Part shown: positions 1 through 6,092 of the stretch, in pieces
How positions within the stretch are numbered: the stretch's first letter is position 1
Layout: every line of letters starts with the position of its first letter
Assembly: GCA_035702805.1 (NCBI GenBank)
Contig: DASSZN010000317.1
Span: 1-6,619, forward strand
Direction: 5' to 3'
DNA length: 6,619 nucleotides
Origin: DASSZN01 sp035702805
GTDB lineage: Bacteria > Chloroflexota > Chloroflexia > Thermomicrobiales > Thermomicrobiaceae
Notes under the pieces: model-generated
The model's input: only the letters and a program-made list of their open reading frames with translations
Told to the model about the DNA's origin: nothing
Databases searched by the model: none
Program-made: the position numbers and the translations under genes

Positions 1-653
1 TGGCCCTGGATCGCAGTGTCTTCGTCAAGCAGGTCACCGCGGGGCTGGCCTCGGTGGCCAACTCGTTCTTCCCCAAGGGCACGCTCGACTGGGACGCGAG
101 CCTGAGCCTGCCCTACGACCTCACCAGGGCCAAGCAGCTCATGTCCCAGTCCAAGTACCCCAGCGGCTACAAGGGGCTCACCCTGCAGTACTCCAGCGGC
201 GACACGCTCGGTCACGACAATGCGGTCATCGCCCAGCAGATGTGGAGCCAGATCGGCCTGCAGTTCACCATCCAGCAGGTCGATGCGTCCACGCTCGCGG
301 CCAACTGGTACAAGAGCGACTACGAGTCGATCTCCGGCTACCAGTGGACCAACGGCATGGCGGACCCGGAGCAACTGGTCGAGTTCTTCTTCGTGACGCC
401 GCGTATGAACTCCGGGTACCAACCTGCTCAGTCCGCCATCAACCTCGTCAACCAGGCCCAGCAGGAGCTCGACCCGGCCAAGCGCCAGCAGGACTTCTAT
501 CAACTGCAGCAGATCTATAACCAGGACGTCGGGGGCACGATCTCGCTCTACTACACGCCGCTGGCGAGCTACGTGGGAAACAACGTCCAGGGGTTCTACC
601 GCTCCCCGCTCGGCTTCCCGTTTTTCTGGGAGACCTGGCTCGGCAAGGCGTGA
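1..653 (+). CDS. Family-5 extracellular solute-binding protein of a peptide-type ABC importer, C-terminal part
   Basis: The gene is cut by the left window edge. It is open in frame from base 3 to a TGA at 651-653, giving the last 216 residues of a protein normally about 500-600 long. The visible start (ALDRSVFVKQV...GLASVANSFFPKG) matches the typical SBP_bac_5 pattern of 'AIDR..IV..V..G.A.PA.S..P.G'. It is followed by YDL-x-x-AKQLMSQ and the 'AQQMWSQIGLQFTIQQVD' segment, which corresponds to the helix-strand before the second lobe. The end (FYQLQQIYNQDVGGTISLYYTP...PFFWETWLGKA) is also family-like. The signal peptide and lipobox lie outside the window. The protein would bind oligopeptides, or a related solute such as nickel or a sugar oligomer, outside the membrane and hand it to the two permeases encoded directly downstream. 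The ligand cannot be deduced. The GTG at 54 is internal, not the true start. Family assignment is firm; substrate is unknown. Confidence 0.9.
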   Translation, partial: ALDRSVFVKQVTAGLASVANSFFPKGTLDWDASLSLPYDLTRAKQLMSQSKYPSGYKGLTLQYSSGDTLGHDNAVIAQQMWSQIGLQFTIQQVDASTLAANWYKSDYESISGYQWTNGMADPEQLVEFFFVTPRMNSGYQPAQSAINLVNQAQQELDPAKRQQDFYQLQQIYNQDVGGTISLYYTPLASYVGNNVQGFYRSPLGFPFFWETWLGKA

Positions 654-704
654 TGCGCGACCGATCCTCCGAGTGACGCGGCTCGCGCCGGGGGCCATCC
701 GGAC

Positions 705-722
705 GCCGGTTGGCCACCCGGC
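705..722 (+). other. Small hairpin between binding protein and first permease
   Basis: GCCGG (705-709) and CCGGC (718-722) can pair around an 8-base loop. A competing GGTTG/CAACC pairing (708-712 with 722-726) overlaps it. It lies in the 91-base gap before the permease gene and has no T-run. In many importer operons such structures keep the binding-protein message more abundant than the permease message. That role is inference here, and in GC-rich DNA a 5-bp stem can occur by chance. Confidence 0.22.
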
Positions 723-744
723 AACCATACCCTGAGAGAAGGCC

Positions 745-1683
745 ATGGGACGCACCGCCTACATCCTTCATCGACTGATCCAGATGATTCCCACCATCGT
801 GATTCTGGCGATTCTCATCTTCCTCATGATCCGTGCGATCCCCGGCAATCCCGCGGTGACGGTGCTCGGTATTCAGGCCACGCCGCAGGCGGTGGCCCAG
901 ATGAGCCGTCAAATGGGGCTCGATAAGCCGTTACCGGTCCAGTTTGCGATCTACGTCGGCCAGATTCTCCACGGCGACCTCGGCCGCTCGACGCTGATGC
1001 AGGTCCCTGTTGTGACGCTGGTCAGGCAACGGCTGCCGTTGACGCTCGCACTGGTCGTCTACGCCATGATCCTGTCGTTGCTGATCACCATCCCCCTCGC
1101 CATCGTGGCGGCGCTGAAGAAGGATCGCCTCGCGGATCAGATCGTCCGCGTCTACAGCATCGCCGGCATTTCGACGCCCGCTTTCTGGATTGGAATCCTG
1201 CTGCTCATCCTGCTCGGCGTGAAGGTTCGCCTGTTCCCGGTCGGCGGCATCGGTACGTCCCCGCTGCAGGACCTCCGCTACCTCTTTCTCCCGGCGCTCA
1301 CGCTCGCGCTGGGCATCTCGGCCGTCCTGATCCGCAACCTGCGCGACGCGATTCTCACCACCATGAGTGCGGAGCACGTCATGGTCGCCCGCGCCAAGGG
1401 GCTGCGCGGTCGAGTCGTGTTGCTGCGCCACGTGCTGCGCAACGCGCTGATCTCGACGGTGACCTTGATCGGGCTCTACCTGGGCTGGCTCGTCGGTGGC
1501 TCGGTGATCATCGAGGACGTGTTCGGGTTACCGGGTATGGGGAGCATGATGATCAGCTCGATCCTGGCCCGCGACTATGCGGTGGTCCAGGGGTTCACGC
1601 TGGTCTACGCGGTGCTGGTGTTGGTGATCTACCTCCTGACGGACATCGCGTACTCGGTCGTCGACCCGCGCATCACGCTGTGA
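745..1683 (+). CDS. ABC transporter permease, DppB/OppB family
   Basis: This 312-residue inner-membrane permease is of normal length for the DppB/OppB family (about 305-340). It has an N-terminal membrane helix (about 9-29), then IPGNP (32-36) and HGDLGRS (76-82) in the periplasmic segment. A five-helix binding-protein-dependent transport domain follows, with hydrophobic stretches near 100-123, 137-158, 176-196, 236-256 and 281-304. The cytoplasmic EAA loop is clear at about 211-235 (HVMVARAKGL...LLRHVLRNAL) and docks on the ATPase. The family signature EDVFGLPGMG is at 257-266 and the terminal DPRI at 307-310. ATG at 745 is preceded by GAGAGAAGG (734-742), so translation start is well supported, although the AAGG end sits close to the ATG. 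With the next gene it forms the transmembrane channel for solute delivered by the binding protein. Specificity (peptide, nickel, glutathione) cannot be read from it. Confidence 0.95.
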   Translation: MGRTAYILHRLIQMIPTIVILAILIFLMIRAIPGNPAVTVLGIQATPQAVAQMSRQMGLDKPLPVQFAIYVGQILHGDLGRSTLMQVPVVTLVRQRLPLTLALVVYAMILSLLITIPLAIVAALKKDRLADQIVRVYSIAGISTPAFWIGILLLILLGVKVRLFPVGGIGTSPLQDLRYLFLPALTLALGISAVLIRNLRDAILTTMSAEHVMVARAKGLRGRVVLLRHVLRNALISTVTLIGLYLGWLVGGSVIIEDVFGLPGMGSMMISSILARDYAVVQGFTLVYAVLVLVIYLLTDIAYSVVDPRITL

Positions 1684-1693
1684 GGAAGCCCGG

Positions 1694-2578
1694 ATGACGT
1701 CAGTTGCCACGGACCGGACAGTTGGCCAGCCGCTCGTCACGCGGTCGCGGTGGGATCGCGTCAAACGCGTCGCCCGTCAGAACCCAACGCTCGTGGTCGG
1801 CATCGCGCTGGTCGCGGTGGTGATCGTGGTGGGTATCGTCGGCCCCTTCGTCGCGCCCTACGATCCTATTGCCCCAAACTACAGCGCGGCCGTTCAGCCG
1901 CCGACGGCCGCGCATCTCCTCGGCACCGACAAGTTTGGGCGGGACCAGCTGTCGCGCATTCTGTACGGCGCGCGGATTGACCTCGGGGTGGGGATCATCA
2001 CCGCCCTCGTTCCCCTGGCGATCGGCGTGCTGATCGGCTCCGTGTCCGGCTTCTACGGCGGCTGGATCGACACGGTCTTCATGCGCCTCATCGAGATCCA
2101 GGTCGCCTTCCCCTTCTACGTGCTCTTGATCGCCATCATCGCGATCCTGGGGCCGGGACTGCTCAACATGTACTACGCGCTGATCCTGGTCAGCTGGGTC
2201 GGCTTCGCCCGCCTGATCCGCGGCGAGGTCCTGGTGGCGAAGAATCTCGACTACACCGTGGCCGCACGCACGCTTGGCTGCTCGGACTGGCGCATCATGC
2301 TGCGACATCTCCTGCCGAACGTGATCGGGCCGGCGCTGATCTTCTCGATGTCGGTCGTCGTCTTCAACATTCTGGCCGGGGCGGCGCTCGGGTTCATCGG
2401 CCTCGGGGTGCAGCCGCCAACGCCGGAGTGGGGCTCGATGATCGCGGACGCGCGTGAGTACATGACGACCGCCTGGTGGCTCCCGACCTTCCCCGGCCTG
2501 GCGATCGCCATCGTCGGCGTCGCCTTCAGCGTCCTTGGCGATGGTCTGTCCAACGTGCTCCGCGGCGGCACGCGCTGA
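1694..2578 (+). CDS. ABC transporter permease, DppC/OppC family
   Basis: This 294-residue permease is the partner of the upstream DppB-like protein. A cytoplasmic N-terminal tail (1-30) precedes the first membrane helix (about 33-53) and the VAPYDP motif (53-58) typical of DppC. HLLGTDKFGRDQLSRILYGAR (74-94) is the DppC hallmark. Further hydrophobic helices lie near 96-119, 137-157, 159-172, 211-233 and 266-287. The EAA loop is at about 187-210 (YTVAARTLGCSDWR...LLPNV), and FIGLGVQPPTPEWGSM (234-249) and LGDGL (281-285) are conserved family motifs. Its ATG comes 10 bases after the upstream stop. GAGGAA (1682-1687) overlaps that stop codon and lies 6 bases before the ATG, so the two permeases are probably translationally coupled. 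The ATPase genes that often follow dppC are missing here; they could be upstream of the window or elsewhere. Substrate is undetermined. Confidence 0.95.
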   Translation: MTSVATDRTVGQPLVTRSRWDRVKRVARQNPTLVVGIALVAVVIVVGIVGPFVAPYDPIAPNYSAAVQPPTAAHLLGTDKFGRDQLSRILYGARIDLGVGIITALVPLAIGVLIGSVSGFYGGWIDTVFMRLIEIQVAFPFYVLLIAIIAILGPGLLNMYYALILVSWVGFARLIRGEVLVAKNLDYTVAARTLGCSDWRIMLRHLLPNVIGPALIFSMSVVVFNILAGAALGFIGLGVQPPTPEWGSMIADAREYMTTAWWLPTFPGLAIAIVGVAFSVLGDGLSNVLRGGTR

Positions 2579-3016
2579 GTCGGGGGGAACCTGCGGCCCG
2601 GACCCTCGATGTCATCCTGGTCTGAGACATGCCCGGTCCGGGTCGAAGACCTGCTCGCCCAGATTCGGAGGAGGTTGCCGGTGGTACTCGGGGAGGCCTC
2701 GCCCGGTACTGATAGCGGGCACTCGATGGCGCTGGTCGTATCCGGAAACGACTAGGGGATCCTGGCCCAGGAGGCGGTTTCCCAGGACAACGCGAGCGAC
2801 GGCGCGGGGTTCACGCGTCGAGGCGACGCTCCTGGCGCTCCCGACGCGCGATATGTGTCCGCCAGAACGAGCTGGCACTCGCCTTCCGGTCTGATGCAGT
2901 GCGTCGTGGTCCTCGTCAGTATGGCGGCCTCGCAAATACATGGAGTCAGCCGAGACACCGACCGCTTCATCGCTGGCGCTGACGCCTCGCGTCGGCTCCG
3001 CTCGTGAGCGCGGCGT
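2579..3016. other. Stretch of about 440 bases without a supported gene
   Basis: No reading frame here has both a good start and the strong third-position GC bias of the genes to the right. The frame that continues from the second permease past its TGA contains a 48-codon ORF (ATG 2609 to TAG 2753-2755) and then stays open to TGA 3005-3007. A minus-strand ORF also covers 2612-2941. Both have only about 70-78% third-position GC by hand count, no clear ribosome site and no recognised motif. The stretch is less GC-rich than what follows (36 of 60 in 2881-2940). It may be a 3' region of the left operon or a decayed gene. Apart from the stem-loop at 2595-2644 I see nothing definite. Confidence 0.4.
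2595..2644 (+). terminator. Long stem-loop just after the permease operon, possible transcript end
   Basis: CCCGGACC (2597-2604) pairs perfectly with GGTCCGGG (2635-2642). A G:T pair (2596/2643) and a G:C pair (2595/2644) extend the stem to 10 bp. Inside the 30-base loop a second pairing, ATGTC (2609-2613) with GACAT (2626-2630), can stack on it. The structure begins 17 bases after the permease stop codon. There is no T-run after it, so it is not a classical intrinsic terminator. It may be a 3'-end stabilising structure or part of a Rho-dependent end. Pairing is seen directly; function is inferred. Confidence 0.35.
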
Positions 3017-3259
3017 TCAGACCGCGCGCATCCCCGGCTGGCGATGGAGGTCGCGGGTCACGACCGCGGGCACGGGCGCGAGCCGGCGCGGCCCGAGCGC
3101 GCCGACGATCGGGAGCGGCGCCCGGGCCGTCCGGTCGTCGTGCCGGAGCGCGTCGCCGATGGCGCGCATCCCCTGGACCCAGCCCCGGGCGTCGATGCCG
3201 AGGTCCGCGCTGGCCAGCTCCGGGGTGTCGTCGCGCCGGGCATCCCGCTCCCCGCCCAG
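3017..3259 (-). pseudogene. Coding-like stretch in frame behind the TAG of the helical protein gene
   Basis: Reading on the minus strand directly after the TAG at 3262-3260, the same frame stays open for 80 codons to a TGA at 3019-3017. It encodes LGGERDARRDDTPEL..., then GIDARGWVQGMRAIGDALRHD and a tail ending in VTRDLHRQPGMRAV. Almost every codon ends in G or C (only two end in T from GAG onward) and second positions are mixed, as in the true genes nearby. This suggests real coding constraint. No ATG, GTG or TTG occurs before the internal ATG of GMRAIG, about 30 codons in, and that ATG has no spaced ribosome site. It may be the tail of a once-longer helical-protein gene cut by a nonsense change, a second short gene using a rare start, or a readthrough extension. 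The antisense frame also has high third-position GC, so chance is not excluded. No family is recognised. Confidence 0.35.
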
Positions 3260-3745
3260 CTACGAGCGCGGCGGCGACGTCTCCTCGTCCGGCGGGGTCT
3301 CCCGCGGCGCGTCCGACCCGCTCTCCTGTCGCCGCTGCTCCTCCAGCCGGTCCGCCAGCATCTCCAGCTGGCGGTTCAGCCCGCGCAGCGAGCTGATCGC
3401 CGCCTCCCGCGCTTCCGCCACCGACCGCTCGGACGCCGCCCGCGTCGCCCGGAACGCCGACGAGCGCGGCGCCTCGGTCTGCTCCGCGACCCGCCGCATC
3501 ACCCGGTCGAGCCGGTCCGCGGCGCTCCGCAGGTCGTCGCGCAGGTTGCGCACGGCCTCCTCCTGGTCCGCGCTCCGCTCCGCGCTCCACGAGACGCGGA
3601 AGGCCTGCGCCAGCCGGTTGCCCAGCTCGCGCAGCTGCTCGCCGACCTCCCGCCACGATTCGGCGAGCGAGCGCGGGTGCTGCCCGTGGCTCGGCGTCGG
3701 CTCGCGCGGCGGCGGGGCCGGTATTGGCGTCTGGTTGTCTGCCAT
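3260..3745 (-). CDS. Helical, charged protein of unknown function (161 residues)
   Basis: I do not recognise a named family. The start is fixed by an excellent ribosome site (AAGGAGGT on the minus strand, 3758-3751) five bases before ATG 3745; the longer frame to 3907 would overlap the upstream gene. The N-terminus (residues 5-25) is Pro-rich and probably disordered. Residues about 26-57 (SLAESWREVGEQLRELGNRLAQAFRVSW), 60-90 and 94-140 are rich in E, R, Q, A and L with spaced hydrophobics, as expected for amphipathic or coiled-coil helices. The tail (141-161, SGSDAPRETPPDEETSPPRS) is again disordered. There is no signal peptide, membrane segment, cysteine or enzyme motif. The gene follows the flavin oxidoreductase gene by 52 bases on the same strand and is probably cotranscribed with it. 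A scaffold, stress-related or envelope-associated role is possible but unproven. Coding status is strong; function is unknown. Confidence 0.8.
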   Translation of the reverse strand: MADNQTPIPAPPPREPTPSHGQHPRSLAESWREVGEQLRELGNRLAQAFRVSWSAERSADQEEAVRNLRDDLRSAADRLDRVMRRVAEQTEAPRSSAFRATRAASERSVAEAREAAISSLRGLNRQLEMLADRLEEQRRQESGSDAPRETPPDEETSPPRS

Positions 3746-3750
3746 GGTCC

Positions 3751-3758
3751 ACCTCCTT
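3751..3758 (-). promoter_or_regulatory. Strong ribosome binding site that fixes the start of the 161-residue protein
   Basis: The minus-strand sequence AAGGAGGT is an almost complete match to the anti-Shine-Dalgarno partner. It lies five bases before the ATG at 3745, so it excludes the upstream in-frame start near 3907. It is stronger than the sites of the neighbouring genes, suggesting good translation of the downstream cistron. Confidence 0.8.
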
Positions 3759-3797
3759 GTGCGACACCCGACGGCGCGGCACCGGTCGGCGGGTCCG

Positions 3798-4862
3798 TCA
3801 CCCTTCGGCGACCGGCTCGTCGGGATGGTCCTCTGCCAGCAATTCCCGGACCCGCGGTGCGACCGCGCCCGCGTAGAGCCGCAGCGTGCGCTGGACCCGG
3901 GCGGCATCCAGGCCGGACAGGTAGGGGTTGGCCAGGAAGACGTCGAGCGTCAGCCGCCGCGCCGCTGCCGCCAGCGCCCGCGCGCACGTCTCGACGCTCC
4001 CGGCGAGGACGACCTCCTGGCTCCGTAGCCGGCGTACCGCCCGGAGCGCGTCGGCCCGCGACAGGTTGGCCGGGCGCGCGGCGCCTACCTCCCGCGGCGA
4101 CGCGGCGAAGACGTCGCCCAGCTTCATCATGTCGCCGGTCATCTCCTCCTCGGCCTGGGCGTCCGTCTCGGCGACGTACAGGTGGCGCATCAGCGCCAGC
4201 CGCTGGCTGGGCTCGGGCGTCTCCCGCTCCCGCACCGCGACCCGGTAGACGACGCACGGCCCGGCGAGCTGCTCGGTGCCCTGGAACCCGACCGCGAGCG
4301 ACAGCCCGTTCCGTGCCGCCCACTGGGCCGCCTGCGGGTCGTTGCCCGCGTACCACATCGGCGGGAAGGGGCGCTGCACCGGGGCCTCCACGTAGAGGTC
4401 GCTGAACTGCCATACCTGCCCCGGGAACTGGAACCGCTCGCCCCGCCAGGCCCGCTGCATCAGGACGATGCCTTCCATCATCAGCAGCTGGCGGACGGCC
4501 GGGTCGATTCCCAGGCTCACCAGTTCCTCCGGGCGGTGCCCCAGCCCAACGCCGACCTCCATCCGGCCGTCGCTGAGCTGGTCGAGCATGACGACCTCTT
4601 CGGCGAGGCGCATCGGGTTGTGCAGCGGGACGACGTAGGCCAGCGCGCCGAGCCGGACGCGGCTGGTGCGCGCCGCGCAGGCCGCCAGCCAGACGCTCGG
4701 GGACGGCGTGCGGTAGTGCGGCATGAAGTGGCGCTCGGCGGCGAAGTAGTAGTCGAGCCCCAGCTCGTCCACCAGCGCGACGTCGGCCAGGTGCTCGGCG
4801 TAGGCCTCCCGCGACGAGGTGCCCGGCGGCACCTGCATGATGTCGAAGATGCCGAACTGCAC
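3798..4862 (-). CDS. LLM class (luciferase-like) flavin-dependent oxidoreductase
   Basis: This 354-residue enzyme is of typical length for the bacterial luciferase-like monooxygenase superfamily, a TIM-barrel fold that uses reduced FMN or F420. The N-terminus MQFGIFDIMQ is the first barrel strand. AERHF (42-46) matches the family E-H-H-F pattern with Arg for the first His. LHNPMRLAEEVVMLDQLSDG (80-99) followed by RMEVGVGLG (100-108) is the conserved helix and flavin-phosphate loop. PPMWYAGNDPQAAQWAARNG (167-186) is the next conserved strand-helix. GSVETCARAL (288-297) corresponds to the usual GSPETVAE region. The GTG start at 4862 is preferred because GAGGGA lies 7 bases upstream and the protein then begins as in relatives; the frame could extend to GTG 4925, but that would run over the likely -10 element. 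It could be an alkane-type monooxygenase or an F420-dependent dehydrogenase/reductase; the substrate is not deducible. It heads a two-gene minus-strand unit, divergent from the aldo/keto reductase. Confidence 0.92.
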   Translation of the reverse strand: MQFGIFDIMQVPPGTSSREAYAEHLADVALVDELGLDYYFAAERHFMPHYRTPSPSVWLAACAARTSRVRLGALAYVVPLHNPMRLAEEVVMLDQLSDGRMEVGVGLGHRPEELVSLGIDPAVRQLLMMEGIVLMQRAWRGERFQFPGQVWQFSDLYVEAPVQRPFPPMWYAGNDPQAAQWAARNGLSLAVGFQGTEQLAGPCVVYRVAVRERETPEPSQRLALMRHLYVAETDAQAEEEMTGDMMKLGDVFAASPREVGAARPANLSRADALRAVRRLRSQEVVLAGSVETCARALAAAARRLTLDVFLANPYLSGLDAARVQRTLRLYAGAVAPRVRELLAEDHPDEPVAEG

Positions 4863-4869
4863 GTGCGCG

Positions 4870-4875
4870 TCCCTC
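4870..4875 (-). promoter_or_regulatory. Ribosome binding site deciding the start of the LLM oxidoreductase
   Basis: GAGGGA on the minus strand sits 7 bases before GTG 4862. No comparable site precedes the more distal in-frame GTG codons at 4877 and 4925, so the 354-residue form is favoured. Confidence 0.65.
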
Positions 4876-4913
4876 ACCGTCGCGGGTCCCCGCGGCCACC
4901 CGGCCACGGCCTG

Positions 4914-4919
4914 ACTATA
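4914..4919 (-). promoter_or_regulatory. Possible -10 element for the leftward unit
   Basis: The minus strand reads TATAGT here, five of six matches to TATAAT in an otherwise very GC-rich stretch, about 51 bases before the GTG start of the oxidoreductase gene. No convincing -35 hexamer lies 16-18 bases upstream, so the call rests on the -10 alone. A regulator-assisted or alternative sigma promoter is possible. Confidence 0.33.
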
Positions 4920-4946
4920 GCGCACGGACGGCGCGCCGGACGCCGG

Positions 4947-4960
4947 GTCACGACGTCACG
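4947..4960 (+). repeat. Tandem GTCACG pair upstream of the rightward promoter
   Basis: GTCACG occurs at 4947-4952 and again at 4955-4960, an 8-base period, ending 10 bases before the -35 box of the rightward promoter. Its place between the two divergent promoters would suit a regulator binding site. The repeat is short, so this is only a suggestion. Confidence 0.2.
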
Positions 4961-4970
4961 GCTCGCGACC

Positions 4971-4999
4971 TTGAGTTCGGCCTTCCCCTGGGCTACAGT
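4971..4999 (+). promoter_or_regulatory. Sigma-70-like promoter for the aldo/keto reductase unit
   Basis: TTGAGT (4971-4976) and TACAGT (4994-4999) are separated by exactly 17 bases. Each matches four of six consensus positions (TTGACA, TATAAT), in a region otherwise short of A and T. The predicted transcript would start near 5006 and carry an 84-base GC-rich leader before GTG 5090. The leader contains short inverted GCCGG/CCGGC runs with no recognisable riboswitch. The pattern is seen in the sequence; activity is inferred. Confidence 0.5.
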
Positions 5000-5089
5000 C
5001 CGGCGGACGGTTCATCGAAGCCGGCGGGCCGGCACGATCCGGCTCGACACGTCGCGGCCGGCTGCCGCGCTACGCGGGAGGGAGCCTTC

Positions 5090-6040
5090 GTGCAGTACCG
5101 ACAGATGGGAACGAGCGGCGTCATGGTCTCGGTCGTCGGCCTGGGCGGCAACACCTACGGCCGCTACTGCGACGCCGACCAGACCGCCGCCGTGATCCAC
5201 CGCGCGCTCGACCTCGGCATCAACCACGTCGATACCGCCGACATGTACTCGTCGGGCGTCTCCGAGGAGTTCGTCGGCCGCGCTATCGCCGACCGCCGGG
5301 ACCGCGTGGTGCTCGCCACCAAGACGGGCTTCCCGATGGGCCAGGGACCCAACGACGTCGGCCTGTCGCGCCGCCGCATCATCGACAGCGTCGAGGCCAG
5401 CCTTCGCCGGCTCGGCACCGACTACATCGACCTCTACTACCTCCACCGCCCCGACCCGATCACGCCGATCGAGGAGAGCCTGCGCACGCTCGACGACCTG
5501 GTCCGTGACGGCAAGATCCGCTACGGCGCCGTCTCCAACTACGCGGCCTGGCGGGTCGCCGAGATGGTCGGGATCTGCGCGCGGGAGAGCCTCGAGCGCC
5601 CGGTGGTCAGCCAGAACCTCTACAACATGCTCGACCGCGGTATCGAGGCCGAGCTGGTGCCGGCCTGCCGCCACTTCGGCATGAGCGTCGTTCCCTTCTC
5701 GCCGCTGGCGGGCGGCTTCCTGACCGGGAAGTACCGGCGCGGCGAGGAGGTCCCGGCCGGCGTGCGCGGGGCCAACAACCCCGGCTGGCAGGCCCAGCGG
5801 CTGACCGACCGCAACTTCGCCGTCGTCGAGGCGCTCGAGCGCTTCGCCACCGGCCGCGGCCACACCATGGGCGAGCTCGCCATCGCCTGGCTGCTGGCGC
5901 GCCCGGTCGTCTGCTCGGTCATCGCCGGCGTCACCCGGCCCGAGCAGGTCGAGGCCAACGCCGCGGCCGCCGACTGGGTGCTCAACGCCGACGACCTGAT
6001 CGAGATCGATCGCCTGCTCGACGGCGGCGGCGCGGCCTGA
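5090..6040 (+). CDS. Aldo/keto reductase family oxidoreductase
   Basis: This 316-residue cytoplasmic NADPH-dependent oxidoreductase has the (beta/alpha)8 aldo/keto reductase fold and full family length. The catalytic tetrad is intact: Asp48 and Tyr53 in HVDTADMY, Lys78 in ATKTG, and His119 in YLHRPD. Cofactor-binding segments are also present: GAVSNY (146-151), SQNLYN (174-179), FSPLAGGFLTGKY (203-215) and the nucleotide-phosphate region IAGVTRPEQVEANAAAADW (278-296). The IxLYYLHRPDP and LAGGFLTGKY forms resemble the Tas/YajO/Kv-beta-like group that reduces aldehydes and ketones; the substrate is unknown. The start is GTG at 5090 with GGGAGGGAG (5076-5084) five bases upstream. It is first of a two-gene unit with the AhpD-like gene and is read away from the flavin oxidoreductase, from the promoter at 4971-4999. 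Third positions are nearly all G or C, as in its neighbours. Confidence 0.95.
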   Translation: MQYRQMGTSGVMVSVVGLGGNTYGRYCDADQTAAVIHRALDLGINHVDTADMYSSGVSEEFVGRAIADRRDRVVLATKTGFPMGQGPNDVGLSRRRIIDSVEASLRRLGTDYIDLYYLHRPDPITPIEESLRTLDDLVRDGKIRYGAVSNYAAWRVAEMVGICARESLERPVVSQNLYNMLDRGIEAELVPACRHFGMSVVPFSPLAGGFLTGKYRRGEEVPAGVRGANNPGWQAQRLTDRNFAVVEALERFATGRGHTMGELAIAWLLARPVVCSVIAGVTRPEQVEANAAAADWVLNADDLIEIDRLLDGGGAA

Positions 6041-6076
6041 GCCCGCCCGACGACGCCGTCGCGGCTGAGCCAGCAT

Positions 6077-6086
6077 GGAGGGAGGG
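6077..6086 (+). promoter_or_regulatory. Ribosome binding site deciding the start of the AhpD-like gene
   Basis: GGAGGGAGGG lies 6 bases before ATG 6093 and overlaps the alternative ATG at 6075-6077. The upstream ATG has no purine-rich site of its own, so translation from 6093 (130 residues) is preferred. Confidence 0.75.
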
Positions 6087-6092
6087 CGCACG

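Noticed and set aside
2612..2941. Minus-strand ORF of 109 codons in the gap after the permease operon
   Set aside because: Many codons end in A or T, unlike the neighbouring genes; there is no ribosome site and no recognisable motif. The opposite strand is open over much of the same stretch, which points to chance.
3044..4405. Long plus-strand open frame of 453 codons
   Set aside because: It lies opposite the LLM oxidoreductase and the helical protein, both well supported by motifs and ribosome sites. Its translation is Arg/Pro/Ala-rich low-complexity sequence, typical of antisense frames in GC-rich DNA.
3499..4899. Long minus-strand open frame of 466 codons
   Set aside because: It is an out-of-frame shadow of the LLM oxidoreductase, with Gly/Arg/Ala-rich translation and no domain motif.
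3798..4925. Longer form of the LLM oxidoreductase starting at GTG 4925
   Set aside because: The extra 21 residues do not resemble the family N-terminus, there is no ribosome site, and the region overlaps the likely -10 element. GTG 4862 has a well-spaced GAGGGA.
5012..6091. Minus-strand open frame of 359 codons opposite the aldo/keto reductase
   Set aside because: The plus-strand gene has a complete catalytic tetrad. The antisense frame gives a His/Asp/Val/Ala-rich sequence without motifs.
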